Notes: generated by a model from the sequence alone, not told the origin. Numbered from the stretch's first letter, positions 12,324 to 23,938 are shown. The stretch: DNA of 64,000 bases from Ministeria vibrans ATCC 50519 (GCA_943704425.1 CALSCP010000335.1:70391-134390), one strand, 5' to 3'. Made by a program: numbers and translations.

Positions 12324-12986
12324 ATGCTGTTAATAAGAAGAGGAGTGAGCTCGTCGGCAGTTGCTCGGAAGGCAGGCTTCTTCAAGAAAGTCACGTCGTT
12401 ATTTCAAGGGTAATAAGACGAAAGTATATCTTTTTTTTTTTTTTTTTTTTTTTTTTTGCGTTAGTGTCTGACACAAGTTTTCTCCTTCGCACAGAATTGC
12501 TCGTCAAGCACCGCGTACGGCCTTCTGTCTTCCACCCGTTGTGGGCTGCAGCGGGCTACTCTGTGGGTACGTAACAACGACCGAGGACTGCCATGGCAGG
12601 CGCTGTGAGGTGATCATGGTTGTTTTGCTCAGGCGTTGCATCGGCTCTGCTGGGCAAAGAGGCTGCCATGGCACTCACTGTCAATGTGGAAACGGTCATT
12701 GGCGAACACTACAACGATCAGTTGCGTGAGCTGCACGAACTTGATCCGGAGGACAAAGAGCTCAAGGATCTCAAAGAGGTACATCACGACTCTTTCGTCA
12801 TTGGCGTTTTCTTCTACGTGTCTCTCTTCTTCTTCGTAGACCATCCGACAATTCCGCGACGAAGAACTGGAACACTTGGACACAGGCCTGAAACACGACG
12901 CGGAAAGCACACCACTGTACGGCGCAGTGTCGCAGTTGGTCCAGGGCGGTTGTCGTGCAGCTATTTGGGTCGCATCGCGCTTCTAA
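12324..12986 (+). CDS. COQ7: COQ7 demethoxyubiquinone hydroxylase, N-terminal catalytic half missing
   Basis: Recognisable exons: 12495-12566 (LLVKHRVRPSVFHPLWAAAGYSVG), 12633-12778 (VASALLGKEAAMALTVNVE..., IGEHYNDQLRELHELDPEDK), 12840-12986 (TIRQFRDEELEHLDTGLKHDAE..., GGCRAAIWVASRF). These match the C-terminal two thirds of COQ7/CLK-1, which hydroxylates demethoxyubiquinone in the mitochondrial inner membrane, and keep the second E..E-x2-H iron-ligand set. Exon 12324-12409 encodes MLLIRRGVSSSAVARKAGFF, a good mitochondrial presequence. The helix with DHAGE and the first E-x2-H is absent. Phases disagree too: exon 1 ends with 2 extra nt while 12495 needs 1. A 27-T run lies in the intervening 85 bp. 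Either an exon is missing from the assembly or the gene is broken. Confidence 0.88.
12431..12457. repeat. Poly-T tract (27 T) at the COQ7 discontinuity
   Basis: Uninterrupted T run between the COQ7 presequence exon and the next recognisable COQ7 exon, exactly where about 50 residues of the conserved domain should be encoded. Confidence 0.95.
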
Positions 12987-13097
12987 CCTGACGATGACTT
13001 GCGTGTTGTTTTTGTATTTAGGTGTATCTATTTTTCCGTGAATAATAATAATAAATATTTTATTATGATTTGGTTCATTCGTTTTCATTTTTTTTCT

Positions 13098-14928
13098 TCA
13101 TACAAAGCCATAGCGAGGGAAGTTGCGTGGGAAGTGGTCATGCTTGTGGCGGCGTGCGTCGTGGCGGCGAAAGTGTTCTGCGTCGGACGGCAGACGATCC
13201 GGACGGCAGAGGTCCTCCTGCGCTCGGTGCAGATCTGCTTGCATCTTTGCTCGTGCCTCACGTTGCCGTTGGCGTCGCTCTGCTGCGTGAGCTTGTGTCG
13301 CAATGCGATTGTTGTGGCGTTCGCGCGCCAGTTGCTCCGTGGCCAACGCAATACGATCGCGATACAGCGTCTCCAGTGCATCTGCTGCCTGTGCCGCCGA
13401 CTTTGCCTCTCGCACACGACGATCCCGCACCACTCGTTGACCGTCGCGTTGTTCCTCACGCTCACGCTCAAGCAGCTCGCGTAACAGTCGTCGGTGATGG
13501 CGTTCCTCGCGCGTACGCACCTGTGTCGCCCGTTGCTGCTGCGCGAGCGCAATGTCAGTGTTCACCCGACGTGCCTCGGCTGCCTGAGCACGCGCACTTG
13601 CACGCGCTGCGCGTGCTCGCAAGTCGACTGCGCGTGCCGCATGCACCTGCGCCAGACGCGCCTCGAGGTCCGCATCGCGCTGTACCTGTTCCGATGCATA
13701 CGCGTGACGCAGGCGGTCACGATGCTCAAGCGCGATCGTCGCGGGTGCCAGGGGCAAATGCGGTAGTGTAGTGTCGACCAATTGCGCAATGTGTTTGCTC
13801 GCAATGGGTGCGCGACGACGTGTTATACGTCCAGCAGGTACTGTGGCAGTGGTGACGCTTGGCCGCGGGTACAGTTGTGGCGTGTGTTTACGGTGGCGAG
13901 CAGCACCGTTCCCTCCTCTGATCGTCTTGTCGTCGTAGTGGCGGCTGTTGGACGCACCTCGTCTCAGCATTGTGTCTTCATCGTTCGCGCGCACCTGTCG
14001 ACGGTGCTGTTCGAGCGAAATGCGCGCACGGTGCGCCTCGAGGCGGCGGATCAAGTGTAACAGCTGCTCGTGTTCGTCGTCAAGCGGACCCGCTTGTACG
14101 CCTCGCATGATCTCATCGTACGCTGCATCCAGTGCGTTCTCGGCGCGTCCCAGTTCACTGGCGAGTGTCGCGTCAGGCAGCGCACGCAGGTACATTTCTT
14201 GCTCGTAGCGGTCCTCGTCCGTCTCATCCTCCAGTGCCCCCGCAAGCGTCACCTCCGGATACGCGTGCCCATCGGACATTGCAGACTCCGTCTCTTCTTC
14301 ATGTTGGCCCCATTGGCTTGGCGCATCTTCGTCTTCGTCTTCGTCTTCGTCTTCGTTGTCTTCGTCGTAGTTGAACTTTCTAACAGCGCTTCGCTCTTCC
14401 TCGCTCTCGTTGACTTGGCCATGCTGCGCACGTGCCCTTTTCTCGTTGTTCATGCAGTCTAGCAGGTCGTCCAGGGCGTACTCGGGCGGTAGCGTGTCGT
14501 CGGTGCTTTTTGTGGGCATAAGCCAAAGTTTGTACAGACGCTCGAACAGTTGGGAGCGCGCATGCTCGTCTCCATGGACAAGGTCGCAGCCTCGAATGCG
14601 CCACAGTGTAGAGTCGCCTTCGTATGTCCCCACGTAGTCAAGAGCGCTCTGAATTTGGTCCGATTCGTCGGACGTCTACGAAATAACAAATCCAAAACGT
14701 GACGTTTTTCAAAAATGCCGCCCACACACTTTTTTCCAAGTCGCTTTCGCATCATACCTCCGGCACTTGCCATTGTGGGTACATCTCGTGGAAGATGGAT
14801 ATAATGAGGCGTGGCGTAAGTTCATCGTACGACTCTACCGAGTCTTTGTCAAGCGTCGCAAGCAAAACGTTGGCGTAGCGCAATTTCTCCGCCGCCGTCG
14901 AGTCTGTCGACGACCACGACGACTCCAT
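13098..14928 (-). CDS. CEP95-like centrosomal/basal body coiled-coil protein
   Basis: Exons 14928-14758 and 14675-13098; 582 aa. The N-terminal ~105 residues (AAEKLRYANVLLATL..., LTPRLIISIFHEMYP, IQSALDYVGTYEG..., LVHGDEHARSQLFERLYKLW) resemble the CH-like NN domain of CEP95, with the typical 'I.aGd......LLE.l..L' pattern. Next come an acidic stretch (NYDEDNEDEDEDEDEDAP) and long Arg/Glu/Ala-rich coiled coil, with basic heptads such as RTREERHHRRLLRELLERE. The tail is His/Arg-rich (RRHDARRHKHDHFPRNFPRYGF). CEP95 localises to centrosomes and basal bodies in animals; that role is inferred. The acidic stretch and the coiled coil are too low in complexity to carry homology on their own. Confidence 0.75.
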
Positions 14929-15078
14929 CGTGTTTTTATTCGTGTACTCTTATTGCAAATATCAAAACTCAATCAAACAAAAAAAAAATAGTTTACGCGG
15001 AAATCAATAGAGAAATGTAGCTTCCTCTTCCTTTTCTATAAACAACGGTTACTGTATTACTCTCTCTCCCTCTCTTGA

Positions 15079-17478
15079 TCATCTTGGACGAAGACGCTTG
15101 CGCATTTCTTGAGCACGTTGCTCCGTCTCGAGCTGTCGCTTGCGGCGCACAACAGGCGACCAGCGCAAACCGGGCGACTCGGGCGCACGGAGGTTCTCCT
15201 TGGCACGGTTCATCACGGGGCTCTGAGGCACCTGTCCCATGCGATACTGCGCCACCACCTTGGAACATCGTTGTTTGCGCGACGACTCATCACTTGTACC
15301 CTGACTTGCATCCTGCAATTCACTCATGGGCGATCGTGCAGCAGCAGCAGCAGCAGCAGACCTTTTTCCTCGACGACGAGGCGCATCTGCCGTTGCCACA
15401 GCCGCCTCCTTGGTCTCTGTGGTGGTCGTACGTGGTCGCAACTCTTCAAACTTCTTCCAGTCAAACGAGATGCACTGCTTCTCCGAGTCGTCGCCGGGAC
15501 AGTCAGCCAGGAGCGCGTCAAAGAGGGCGCGCAATCCATCGTAGTTGGGATCTTCCGTAAACTTTAGCGCTCGCACAGCACGCAAATACTGCAAAAACGC
15601 ATCGGGGAGGCCCTATATATACACGGAGTTTTTAAGGAACATGCACATGTTATTTGGTGTGTAGCTCGTTACTTTGCAGAGTTGCTTGGGCGTAATCTTC
15701 TCCTTGGCGCGGAGCATGTCTTCATCGCGCTCCGACAGCGACACGTCCATGAGGTTGGACCAAGGCAGCTGTCCACGCATAAGGTAAATAAAGAGATAGG
15801 CCAGCGACTCAAGATCATCACGTCGGCTCTGCTCTGCGCCCCGCATTGCATTCACCGACATGTACGCCTTGGTACCCGTCGCGCCGCTCTGGGCCTATAA
15901 AAACCCCCCAGCTCCATGAGTACAGACGATATATAAATAGATAGAGGAGGAAGAAACAAGACGATAAAGAGAGAGAGAGAGAGAGAAGAAAAATGATAGA
16001 GAGAGAGAGAGGAGGGAGAAAGATACAAAGTGATAGAGAGAGAGAGAGAGAAAAGGAAACAAGGTGAAAGAGAGAGACCAAAAAAAAAAAAACAAAAAAC
16101 AAAAAAGAACTTACTTCGTTGTAGGGAATGTGTCGTGATCTTTTGCGATATTGCTTGGTCAGCCCAAAGTCAATAATGTAAACCTAAACAAATTAATAAT
16201 AATAAAATTAATAAACAAATATTATCAACAATGAGTTGTATGTGTCAGTTTGCTCGTACGGTGGAGCTCTTGGAGCCCTGACCCATGCAAAAATTGTCGG
16301 GTTTGACATCCTGATGAACAAAGTTGTGTTCGTGAAGCCACTGCAAAAGGGAAATCATTTGGCGCGCCAGCAAGCACACAGTCTACGCACACGCGCACAC
16401 AATATCATGTAGAGTGAGTGTTGTTTCCTAGTTACATCGTATGCGATACCGAAAGTGAGAAACAGCGGTTGCAGTAGTTGAAAAGGTCTTCGACAGAGGG
16501 ACCCAACAGTTCCATGACAACAGCGTAGCCTCCATTGCGGCAGTTTGTATTGGGGCCCGACCAAAGCAATCGTGCTACGCCACTGCATCCCTGAATCGCT
16601 TTGTACACGCTCACTTCGTTCTGAAGCTGATCTTCGTCTGCATCTTCAACTTTGATGGCAATCTGTGCACCTATTTAACAAAAACAACATTAGACCGCAC
16701 ACTGAGGGTATCACCATGACAAAACAAGCTCGCATGATACACAACACACCAATTCCCATGCCATGCTAGCGTGCAATAGAGCAACACAGTCGTTGTTCGG
16801 CCGCAATGGGTGACGTGCCAAATTTGAAAAATGCAAACGTCAAGGAGCGAACCGCAAAAGATGTGTACCTCGCGACGATTTGCTACTTTCGAACTCGCCA
16901 TAACACACACACCACAATAATACCGGGATTAGGGGCAAAAAAGATGGCGTTCGCTCCATGGGGAGCGAGACAATCGGGGGGTTTCAGAAAGTGTCAAACT
17001 TGTCAAAAAAACAAGTTCATCAAACACCACCGATACCAACACTGCAGTACGCCTGTTGGTGTTTATACACTACGCAATGCAATCCCAAATGCCAGCATGC
17101 GCTTGGAAGGCACCCTAGTCTCAACGGGAAGCGAATGCCGGTTTATTTGAAGTTTGTTGGTTGGTCGTCTGGTGGACAAAGAGACTCCTCATGCATATTC
17201 TCTCGTCTCACACGCAGTACCCAATGCAATCAAAGAGTCATCGTCACATCGACCAGCGCGATGCAACGCGACAAAAGTCGCAGAATCCTTTTTTTTTTCT
17301 TTTTTTTTTTCTGCTATTTCTCACCTGTTGATTTTGCTGTGCCGCGGTAGGCTCGACCAAACGAGCCGCTGCCAATGAGCTTTTCAATCACAAACTCGCC
17401 ACCGTTGAGCGAGCGTTGCATTTCAGACGACAAAGAAATAATTTGATTCTTTGATTGAACGGCCTTTGGCACAGCCAT
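15079..17478 (-). CDS. Casein kinase 1 family protein kinase
   Basis: Exons 17478-17325, 16670-16450, 16382-16260, 16183-16115, 15894-15673, 15612-15079; 440 aa, frame exact. The glycine loop is IGSGSFGRAYRGT, the ATP Lys is in QIAIKVED, the catalytic loop is FVHQDVKPDNF (the usual HRD Arg replaced by Gln, catalytic Asp kept), the metal motif is YIIDFGLTKQYR, and the CK1-specific GTKAYMSVNAMRGAEQSRRD and LPWSNL follow. The tail (about 125 residues) has Ala8 and basic segments rich in SP/RSP sites. I start at MAVPKAVQSKNQ because no better in-frame ATG lies just upstream; an extra 5' exon is possible. Intron 5 carries (GA)n blocks and the recurrent word described in the findings. Confidence 0.93.
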
Positions 17479-17958
17479 TGCACGCGTTGTTCGTCGTCCT
17501 TCAGAAAGACCAGGCTCTGCATTTCCACTAGGAAGCAAAGTGATCAGCGCCTTCGCCGGACAACACCGTTTTGACAGATTTGAGCGTCGAGCGAATTAAA
17601 ACGCGAATTTTCACGTTTGCGCTTGTCTTCGATCTCTTCACAAACCCCATTGACACAAGCACAATGCAGCAGTGGTAGGGAAGTTATGGCGAGAGACCGC
17701 AGTGGCGGCTGCGCATTCAAAGCGGTTTGGCGCCAATTGTGTGTTTTTATTTTGATTACCAACTTTTGGCGGCAAGTTCGCCAGAAAGACGAGGGGAGCA
17801 GCGCAACGGCATAGTTGTACGAGAAGTAGTAATAAAGGATGCCAGCTATCAAATAAGCGGTATAATACTATAGTCTATAATAACTATCAAAATAAAAAAC
17901 CAAAATGTTTAACACCAAAATTACTTGAAGAGAATTTGACTTCTTTTAATTCATTCGG
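17479..17958. other. Intergenic, CK1 5' side / ILVBL 3' side
   Basis: 480 bp between two minus-strand genes, expected to hold the CK1 promoter and the ILVBL 3' UTR. GC-rich near the kinase and AT-rich near ILVBL. No conserved coding or RNA element recognised. Confidence 0.4.
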
Positions 17959-20393
17959 TTACACGCTGATGGAGCCCTCGCGGAAGTTGGTCTTGCCAAT
18001 GAGAGCGTTCACCATGACGGGACGGCCACTGCCGTTGCGTGAAAACTCCACGGCCTCGCGCAGCACCTCATCAACATTGTCAACGTTGTCGACGACAAAG
18101 CCCTTGCCGCCATAGCCGTCCGCGACAACGTGGTAGTCAGAGTAGTCAAGCATGCACGCTGTATCAAGTCAGATTGGGAGATCAGCAAACAAGAACAAAC
18201 AAAACACAAAACGAAATTACTGACCGACGTCACTGTTGAAACGGGGAATCTGCTCACGGGCAATCTGGGTCCAGCAGGCGTCGTTGCCCACGAGCGAGAG
18301 CACGGGCAGCTTAAAGCGAGTGTAGGTGTCGTACTCGGCAACGGAGTAGCCGCACGAGCCGTCGCCCCACAGGATCCACACGTCGGCGTCGGGGCGCACA
18401 AGCTTGGCGCCCAGGGCAAAACCACCGCCGACACCAAGAGTGCCAAAGGCACCCGGGTCGAGCCAGCAGAGAGGCCCGCGTGGACGCACAATGTACGCAG
18501 CACTGCCCACAAAGTCACCACCGTCCGCCACGAGAATGCTGTTGTCGCTGAGCGTCGCTTCAAAGCGCGTCAGCAGCGCCAGAGGGTTCATGTGCTTGCC
18601 CGCCGGCTCGAGCGTCTTCTTGGCGTTTGCCTGGATCTTCTTGGCGTCACGTTCGCGCAGTGTCGTCAGCCATTCGCTGCTCACGGCAAAGCCCGTGTCT
18701 TTGAGGCGAGACGCGAGCTCGGCGACAAAGCTGCCGGGGTCGCCCTGAATGGCGAGCTCGGGGCTCCAGAAGAGATCCGTGTTCTTCTTGAGCGGAATCG
18801 GATCGCGGTTGATGGCAATGATGCGGGACTTGCGGCTGAGCGAACGGCCATAGTCGAGACGGAAGTCGGGCACTGCACCGCAAAGAATGACCACGTCGGC
18901 CTCCTTGAGCGCATCGCGGCGCTGCTGCGTGCACTGGATGGGCGAGCCACGGCCCAGCAGCCCACGTGTCATGCCGCCCAGGTAGCAAGGAATCCCCATC
19001 TGCTCAACACTCTCGCGAAGTTTGTCGGCGGGCGTTGGTGGCAGCGTCGCCTGACTACCCAGCAGCAGCAGTGGCCTCTTGGCCCCGCGCACCAGTGCCA
19101 CTGCACGGTCCATCTGCGAGGGCGTCGCCAGCGGGATGTCCACGCGCAGTGGCGAGCAGTCCTGCGGGTCGTGTGCTCCCGCAAACATCTTGTCGACATA
19201 GTGTGTCAGGTACCACTTGACCATTCGGTTCTTCAAAGATTTGCTCTCGCCCGTCCGACCAAACTCCTAAAAAGAACAAAACAAACTATCAATGATTCCC
19301 TCCGTCTCTCTCACTTGTTTTAATTCTTTTTCTTTTTTTTTTCCATCTTCGTACCTGCATGACTGTCTTGTACGGGAAGAGTGTGTCAATGGGCATCTCA
19401 ACAAAGACAGGACCGGGAATGCCCGACTGCGCCTGGCGGAAGGCCTCGCGCAGCACAGGGACAATGTCGCGCACACGTGAAATACTCGCCGTGTACTTGC
19501 ACAACGGCTTGAACAGAACCATCTGGTCAATGTCCTGCAATGCCCCACGACCCTTAAGCAACGTTCCAGCCGCTCCACCAATGAGCAGCACAGGTGACTC
19601 GGCCATTTGCGCATTCTTAATGGCCGTAATCGTGTTGGTCAGACCCGGTCCGGCCGTCACCGCCGCAACACCCACGGTACCCGACAAACGCGCAACCGCG
19701 TCTGCAGCAAACACCGAAGTAACCTTGACTCAAAAAAAAACCCCCCCCCAAAATAATAACAATAACAATAATAATACAAACGTATGAGTCGTGTGTTGTC
19801 AATGCGCAATAGCAAATGGGATGTTGAGTACCTCATGACGCACGTCAATGACTTGGATTCCCAGCTTCTTGGACGAGACCAGCAGAGGAGAAATGTGGCC
19901 GCCGACAAGGGTGAAGACAAACTTGACTCCGTGCTGCGCACAGAGAGACGAGAGACAAAAGTTGGAGATGGCCAAACAACAAAAAAAAAAAAGGCACGAT
20001 ATTTTGAGGGAAAAGCACAAAGACAGTGGGGAAACACTGGAGTGGCGAGCGCATGATGATAAAGTGTGTACAACTTTCGGATAGCAACTCAAGCAAGAGT
20101 GGAAAGGGCAAGCGGGAGAGACAGAAGGAGGGAAAACAAGATTATTTTGTCATCCATTCACTTAGAGAGAGAGACATTAAGAAGAAGAGAGGTGTGTCGC
20201 GCCGTCGTACCTCGTGAAAGACCTTGGCCACCAGGTCTCCTCCGTGCAAGTCAGTGTCCTTGAGGACTGTTCCGTCAACGCGCAGAAAGTTGATCAGTTT
20301 GACTACGGCCGAGGCGGACACCAGCGCCGCCGCACCAACGCAGATGGCAATGATGGGGTTCTCTGCCGCCAGATCTCCAAGGGGTCCGAACAT
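17959..20393 (-). CDS. ILVBL: ILVBL/HACL2-type thiamine-diphosphate-dependent 2-hydroxyacyl lyase
   Basis: Exons 20393-20211, 19933-19832, 19723-19355, 19266-18225, 18158-17959; 631 aa, one less than human ILVBL. The family cleaves 2-hydroxy fatty acyl-CoA at the ER using ThDP and Mg. An N-terminal hydrophobic anchor ([21 protein letters not shown]) precedes the Pyr domain, which has [12 protein letters not shown], the activating Glu in [19 protein letters not shown], and [22 protein letters not shown]. The middle domain includes [12 protein letters not shown] and [13 protein letters not shown]. The PP domain has [31 protein letters not shown] and the ThDP motif GDGSCGY...LVGNDACW. The last junction uses a GTCAGT donor at 18224. 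The protein ends [12 protein letters not shown], as in animals. Confidence 0.97.
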
Positions 20394-20771
20394 GATGAGA
20401 TTCCACAAATAAAAGAGGATGCGAAAAAGTGCTCTTAATTGTTTATTGACTATTGCTTACACTGTGTGTTTATTCGAACATTCAACTACTTTTCTGTGTC
20501 AATTCTTTTTCAACCATAAGGAGAGAAGAAATAATGCAAAAGAGCAATGTTTCCTCCATAGGCCTATTAGGCTAACCCCAGGCTACCGCCTCCCCCCAAT
20601 AAATGAATAAAAAGTATAAAAGATGAAAGATGGAGCGCCCACAGTCCACACACCCAATAAAACAATAATAATAATTATTATTTCTAACTTTTGATTAATA
20701 TAATTGTCATGACACTGTACAATATCCTCTTGCTCTCACCCTCTCCCCTCTTCATACGCTTTTCTTTTTCT
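20394..20771. other. Intergenic with a copy of a short dispersed repeat
   Basis: 378 bp between ILVBL and AAMP, both minus strand. Positions 20531-20590 hold a sequence around CCATAGGCC and AGGCTAACCCC that has relatives at 24776-24825, 25018-25045 and 56526-56575 (see findings). No gene was recognised. Confidence 0.45.
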
Positions 20772-22390
20772 CTAGAGGCGAAATACAAGACAAACGTGAT
20801 CTTCGCCAGCAGTGACAATGGCTTGTCCATCGGGTGTGATGACAAACGCATTGACAGCGTCAGAGTGTCCGTGCAACTGCTGCTCTTCCACTCCCGTTCG
20901 CCCATCCCACACGTGCACTGTGCCGCCAAGAGTGGCCGTAATCAAGCGAGGCTCTCTATAGAAGAAAAAGAAAAAAAAAGAGAAGAAAAAAAAAACACCA
21001 CAAATCAGACAGGTGTAAGCAATTGAGTTATTTTTACGAGGGGTGCCAGTGCGCATGAGCGACTCCGACGCTCTTATGGTCGCACTCGTGCCGCACACGC
21101 ATATTGGCGGTGTCGTATATGCGAGCCTACACACGCACCCACATATACATACACACATAATATATTAGTCAGGATTTTAACAATCCGCCACATCATACCG
21201 TTCCATCAAGAGACGACGTCGCCATGTAGGGAAAGGCAGGGCTAAAGGCAATGGCCTCGACCGACAGCACATGGTCTTCGACACGGAACGGCAAAAGCTT
21301 GCCCGTAGTGCCATGCATACCCCGCACCGACCCTTCATCGCCCCCCGACACAATGATACTCCCGTCCGGATTGGCCGTTGCCCGCACAATTGCTCGCTCG
21401 TGAAACCGCCCGTCTGCGCTCTGACTCATCTTTGCAATCGGCTCTCCGCTTTTCGGGTCCCACACGGTGATCATCGCATCTTCGCCCACCGTAAACACGC
21501 TCTTGCCGCCCGACAGAAATCCGCCCGCCGAAAGTCGTGCACTATAGCATTAATAAAGCCCAAACACAACAATTAAGTCATGGTAATTCTAGTTCACGAG
21601 TGTTTTGTATTTCTTACCTGTGTCCCGCAAAGACACGCATGACGGTCGCCGACGGAGCAAGCCACATCCACGCAACACCATCAGCACCACCGGCAAGCAA
21701 CACGTGGCCACGTGGGTGCCAGGTACACCATTGGATCTCGTCCGCTCCCTCACACGTACTCGCCAACGCACTTCCATCCGAACCATCCACCAGCGTCGAT
21801 GCTCCACTCAGTATCGCCGACATATCCCACACACGCACCAGGCCGTCCATACCGCCCGTCGCCAAGTACTTTCCATCGTTGCTAAAGTCCACAGTGACCA
21901 CCGAGTCGGTGTGGGCGGGCGGCGCAATGCACGCAATCGTCTCGCCAGTCTCCATGTCCCACACAAAGGCCCGGTCGTCGCCGCCACCAGACGCGACAAT
22001 GTTCGGTCGCGTCGAGAGGCACGTCACGCAGAAAACAGAGTCGGTATGGCCTGAAAAGGTCACAGCAGAGTCCGACTAAAAATGTCGTGTGTAAGAAAAA
22101 AAAAACAAAACGCCGCCTTGCACACGTTGCGCAATGTCACTCACCTCAAATTCGACTTGGGGGGCATCCCCACTCTCGCCCGCGTCGCCGGTGCCGGTGC
22201 TTTCGGCGTCGTCAACCTCCCCGTACTGTTCTGCACGCGTTGCGTCGTCGTCGTCGTCGTCCTCCTCCTCCTCCTCCTCGTTGTCGTTGCCGCCGCCAAG
22301 CCGAGCAGCAAAACTGTCGTCGTCGTCCTCCACCACCGTGACAATATCTTCTGGGTTGATAAACGTGCCTTCTTCGTCGCTGTCGTCCAT
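20772..22390 (-). CDS. AAMP: AAMP-like WD40-repeat protein
   Basis: Exons 22390-22145, 22075-21618, 21541-21199, 21126-21038, 20955-20772; 439 aa, frame exact. An acidic N-terminus (DDDDSFAARLGGGNDNEEEEEE) leads into seven to eight WD40 blades: FSGHTDSVFCVTCLS..DDRAFVWDM, AHTDSVVTVDFSNDGKYLATGG, EIQWCTWHPRGHVLLAGGADG, KSVFTVGEDAMITVWDPKSG, ERAIVRATANPDGSIIVSGG, SVEAIAFSPAFPYMATSSLDG and HGHSDAVNAFVITPDGQAIV. The acidic start, the WHPRxxVLLAGxADGxxWMW blade and the overall length match angio-associated migratory cell protein, whose yeast counterpart SQT1 chaperones a ribosomal protein. Cytosolic scaffold or chaperone function is inferred. Confidence 0.93.
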
Positions 22391-22564
22391 GATGAGTGAG
22401 TGAGCAAGAGAAAAAAATCTGGAACGTGAGTGAGTTTACTCGAGTCAGTCAGTCAGTCTGCTCACTCTCCCGCGATCTCTCTTTCACTATTTTTTTTATA
22501 CTCTCTGTTCCAATCATATCAATACCACTCCAAGCACCACCCCTCAAGATTGAGGCATCCGCAA

Positions 22565-22726
22565 ATGCAGGGTCGTTTTGTTGTTCAAGTGATTGTCACT
22601 CTGGTAGTTCTTACCTTTGTCTCGCTCGACTTGGCCGCGTCATGGAACACCTACATTTCAATGCGCGATGAAGTGAACCAGAGCAGGCGTGACATTGCAA
22701 TGCTGCAGACCATTTCAGTCAGATGA
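22565..22726 (+). CDS. Short ORF with hydrophobic N-terminus; possible remnant of the USP 5' exon
   Basis: 53 codons beginning MQGRFVVQVIVTLVVLTFVSL, followed by DLAASWNTYISMRDEVNQSR. It could be a tiny signal-anchor protein. Alternatively the region is a damaged USP exon: the +1 frame reads CCSSDCHSGSS, like the CxxC zinc finger side of USP catalytic domains, and frame 0 then reads TFVSLDLAASW at the position of the USP 'FLDLSLDI' strand. That would need a frameshift near 22608. I cannot decide between these. Confidence 0.3.
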   Translation: MQGRFVVQVIVTLVVLTFVSLDLAASWNTYISMRDEVNQSRRDIAMLQTISVR

Positions 22727-22766
22727 TAAAACTCTTTTCCGCTCACGACTGAAACATAAAAATCAT

Positions 22767-22858
<92 letters not shown>
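22767..22858. repeat. (CT)n microsatellite upstream of the USP exons
   Basis: About 90 bp of almost pure CT, interrupted by CCTCTC units, directly before the acceptor at 22875 of the first certain USP exon. Confidence 0.95.
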
Positions 22859-22861
<3 letters not shown>

Positions 22862-22875
22862 ACGTGCGTTTTCAG

Positions 22876-23009
22876 CTGTGACAATTGTAGCCATCCTTCG
22901 CCCAACGAAACGCTTCATCGTGACGCAACCAAAAAGTTCACCATCAAACACCTTCCAGAGGTACAGAACACACATATACACACGCGCACACACACGCACA
23001 TACATGCAC

Positions 23010-23041
<32 letters not shown>

Positions 23042-23757
23042 CACAAAGACATACACACACACAATGTTTCACTGTTTATGCCATTGTTATTCACTGTACG
23101 ACTGATTTGTGCGCACAGGCTATCATTTTGCATGTGAAGCGGTTCCATTGGAAGGGAGTCAATCGCACCAAAATCGCCACTTTTGTCGACTTTCCTCTTG
23201 AATTCGACTTCTCGTAAGCCCACATGCACACTCATACACATATATTCTTTTTCGTGAACAAGTTAATAATATAGTGCGTTTACAAATGGGAAGGAGACTC
23301 AGCAGTACGATTTGACGGGGGTGGTGGTGCACCATGGCAAGGGCCTTGCTGCTGGTCACTACACCAGCTTCTGTCGCCACTACGACACTGGTACATAACA
23401 TAATATATTTTACTCGCCTTAAGCACACACACCACATATATATTATATATACGCACACCACAAATGCACACACACACACACACACACATGTACATACATG
23501 CACGCTACACCCACACACACATACAACGATCATTATTGTATTTATTTGTCGCACTTTCTAATTTTGGTTTCATATGTATAGGGAACTGGATCCATCACAA
23601 TGACGCGCGTGTGGAGAGTGTGAGTGTCGAGCGTGTTCTTCTCGCTCAAGCGTACATTCTTGTCTACTCTCGTCGTCCCATGCTTCTCTTGGACCTCCAG
23701 CCTATGCGCACCTCCCTCAAAAGACCCAAAGGAGCGCTCAACATTGCGACTCTTTAA
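22876..23757 (+). CDS. C-terminal part of a ubiquitin-specific protease (USP) catalytic domain
   Basis: Exons 22876-22960, 23119-23213, 23275-23390, 23582-23757; phases consistent. The protein reads [73 protein letters not shown] and [10 protein letters not shown]. This covers the zinc-finger second CxxC, the catalytic His box (GHYTSF) and the third-residue box (HHND) of C19 deubiquitinases, closest in style to USP3/USP44. The catalytic Cys box (G..N.GNTCYMN) does not occur anywhere between here and AAMP, only about 480 bp upstream. The gene is therefore incomplete here: a missing assembly segment or a decayed copy. The last ~25 residues are a family-unspecific tail. Confidence 0.88.
22964..23062. 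repeat. (CA)n-rich microsatellite in USP intron
   Basis: CA/CACG repeats within the intron between 22960 and 23119. A second short (CA)n lies at 23466-23518 in the last intron. Confidence 0.85.
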
Positions 23758-23938
23758 TTTGCGTTAAAGCGGCAATTGTTCTGTTCTGTGGGTGTGTATC
23801 ATAAATAAAATATTAATGCGTTGTATAAAACACGAACAAGAAAATAATTTTAATGGAGAATAGAGAGCTGTACTCAAACAAGACAATCGTAATAAAAATA
23901 ATTTAAATAACAGTCTTTTTCTTTTAATACAATACTAA

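Noticed and set aside
13041-13064. Possible tRNA or snRNA in the COQ7/CEP95 gap
   Set aside because: AT-rich only; no A/B box or Sm-site pattern with a fold.
18130-19323. 397-codon open frame on the plus strand over ILVBL
   Set aside because: Antisense to strongly conserved ThDP-enzyme exons; its reading is explained by GC-rich codon bias and has no domain.
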